Source: Loktanella sp. DSM 29012
GTDB lineage: Bacteria; Pseudomonadota; Alphaproteobacteria; Rhodobacterales; Rhodobacteraceae
Assembly (NCBI RefSeq): GCF_900110705.1
Contig: NZ_FOEJ01000002.1
Span: forward strand, 124,001 to 188,000
Length of the DNA: 64,000 bases
Direction of reading: 5' to 3'
Shown piece by piece: positions 63,538 through 64,000 of the stretch. The position numbers were made by a program, and so were the translations under genes. How positions within the stretch are numbered: the first letter of the stretch is position 1; every line of letters starts with the position of its first letter. A model generated the notes under the pieces. It saw only the letters and a list, made by a program, of their open reading frames with translations, searched no databases and had not been told where the DNA came from.

Positions 63538-64000
63538 TCGACCGGCAGCATGAGGTCCGGGCCAGTGGCCCGGTTGCTGTTGACCGCCATCCCCACCCGC
63601 GTGAACCGCAGCGCATCGTCAGCGAAGGGTTTCATCAGCGTGGCCGCACCGTGGCCGGCCTCACCCAGCCAAAGCGGCCAATCCGCAGGTGACAGGATCA
63701 CCGGCAGCCGGTGATGGATCGGGGCCATTGCATCATTTGCCGCGCAGGTCACAACGGCACAGGTGGTCAGTTGCGTATCACCCCGGTCCCAGTCCTGCCA
63801 AACGCCTGCAAAAACCATCGGCCCGCCGTCACTGCGCGTAATGTACCAAGGTCGCGGTTTTGCCCCATCCTCGCGCTGCCATTCGTAAAAACCCGACGCC
63901 ACGATCAGACAACGACGGACCCGCGCGGCCTGACGAAAGGCGGGTTTGTCAGCGATGGTTTCGGACCGCGCGTAGATCAGCAATGGGCCGCCGCCGGGTT
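63531..64000 (-). CDS. SRAP/YedK-type abasic-site protein, 5' part cut by the window
   Basis: The C-terminal 155 or so residues of an SRAP domain protein (HMCES/YedK), which links covalently to abasic sites in single-stranded DNA through its Cys 2. Visible: PLLIYARSETI, CLIVASGFYEWQ with the catalytic Glu, and the active-site His in APIHHRLPVIL. The N-terminus (MCGRF) lies beyond base 64000. Its stop overlaps the previous gene by 7 bases. Confidence 0.92.
   Translation of the reverse strand, partial: PGGGPLLIYARSETIADKPAFRQAARVRRCLIVASGFYEWQREDGAKPRPWYITRSDGGPMVFAGVWQDWDRGDTQLTTCAVVTCAANDAMAPIHHRLPVILSPADWPLWLGEAGHGAATLMKPFADDALRFTRVGMAVNSNRATGPDLMLPVDQ

Overview
The window is a GC-rich, gene-dense alphaproteobacterial chromosome segment. 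It fits the family Rhodobacteraceae (Roseobacter-like) best. The reasons are a dcw cluster with DUF2484 genes between murC and murB, a DUF1127 gene followed by CCTCCTCCC hairpin RNAs (the CcsR/'cuckoo' arrangement known from Rhodobacter), a meso-DAP type MurE, an FtsZ with a long linker, and a family-typical palindromic repeat after several stop codons. The family assignment is inference from gene content; no 16S gene is present.

Layout. 58-23393 (minus strand) is the division and cell-wall cluster, in transcription order mraZ-rsmH-ftsL-ftsI-murE-murF-mraY-murD, then ftsW-murG-murC-(536-aa orphan)-two DUF2484 genes-murB-ddl-ftsQ-ftsA-ftsZ-lpxC. Most junctions are ATGA/GTGA overlaps. A flavoprotein gene on the opposite strand (13051-14235) and a palindromic repeat split it into two probable transcription units. 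The 640-base non-coding stretch upstream of mraZ carries an inverted pair of perfect DnaA boxes. 24036-27199 holds apbC/mrp, then a DUF1127 gene followed by eleven consecutive hairpins with CCTCCTCCC in the loop, then a divergent Lrp regulator and LysE exporter. 27235-35004 holds an AT-richer orphan, a UvrD-type helicase, an FMN lactate dehydrogenase-like gene and pyruvate carboxylase. 35233-41147 holds two identical tRNA-Gly genes and a split histidine locus: hisB-hisH-glsA-lytic transglycosylase on plus, facing hisA and hisF-hisE on minus with a DUF302 gene between them. 41279-48566 is a mixed region with a DUF2147 gene, CoA-binding, YHS and zinc-ribbon proteins, rlmB, tRNA-Tyr, an alpha/beta hydrolase, a two-component pair and an HtrA-like protease.

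48649-58250 looks like a dedicated small-molecule locus: nitrilase, a 931-aa PLP amino-acid decarboxylase, an ATP-grasp enzyme, a C45 Ntn acyltransferase/hydrolase and a PcaB-like lyase, all on minus. Next to them are a GABA-type aminotransferase and a divergent PuuR-like HTH-cupin regulator separated by nested dyads. The enzyme set suggests making and then acylating, hydrolysing or transaminating a decarboxylated basic amino acid (polyamine-like chemistry); the product cannot be told from sequence. The window ends with a COG3904-like lipoprotein, an acyl-CoA synthetase, an ABC exporter, tRNA-Gly(TCC), an exported cysteine-rich protein and the 3' part of an SRAP/YedK gene that runs off the window.

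Strongest leads: the expanded eleven-hairpin anti-Shine-Dalgarno RNA array with its DUF1127 gene, the decarboxylase/ATP-grasp/C45 locus, the orphan protein inserted seamlessly into the dcw cluster, and the DnaA-box pair in front of it.
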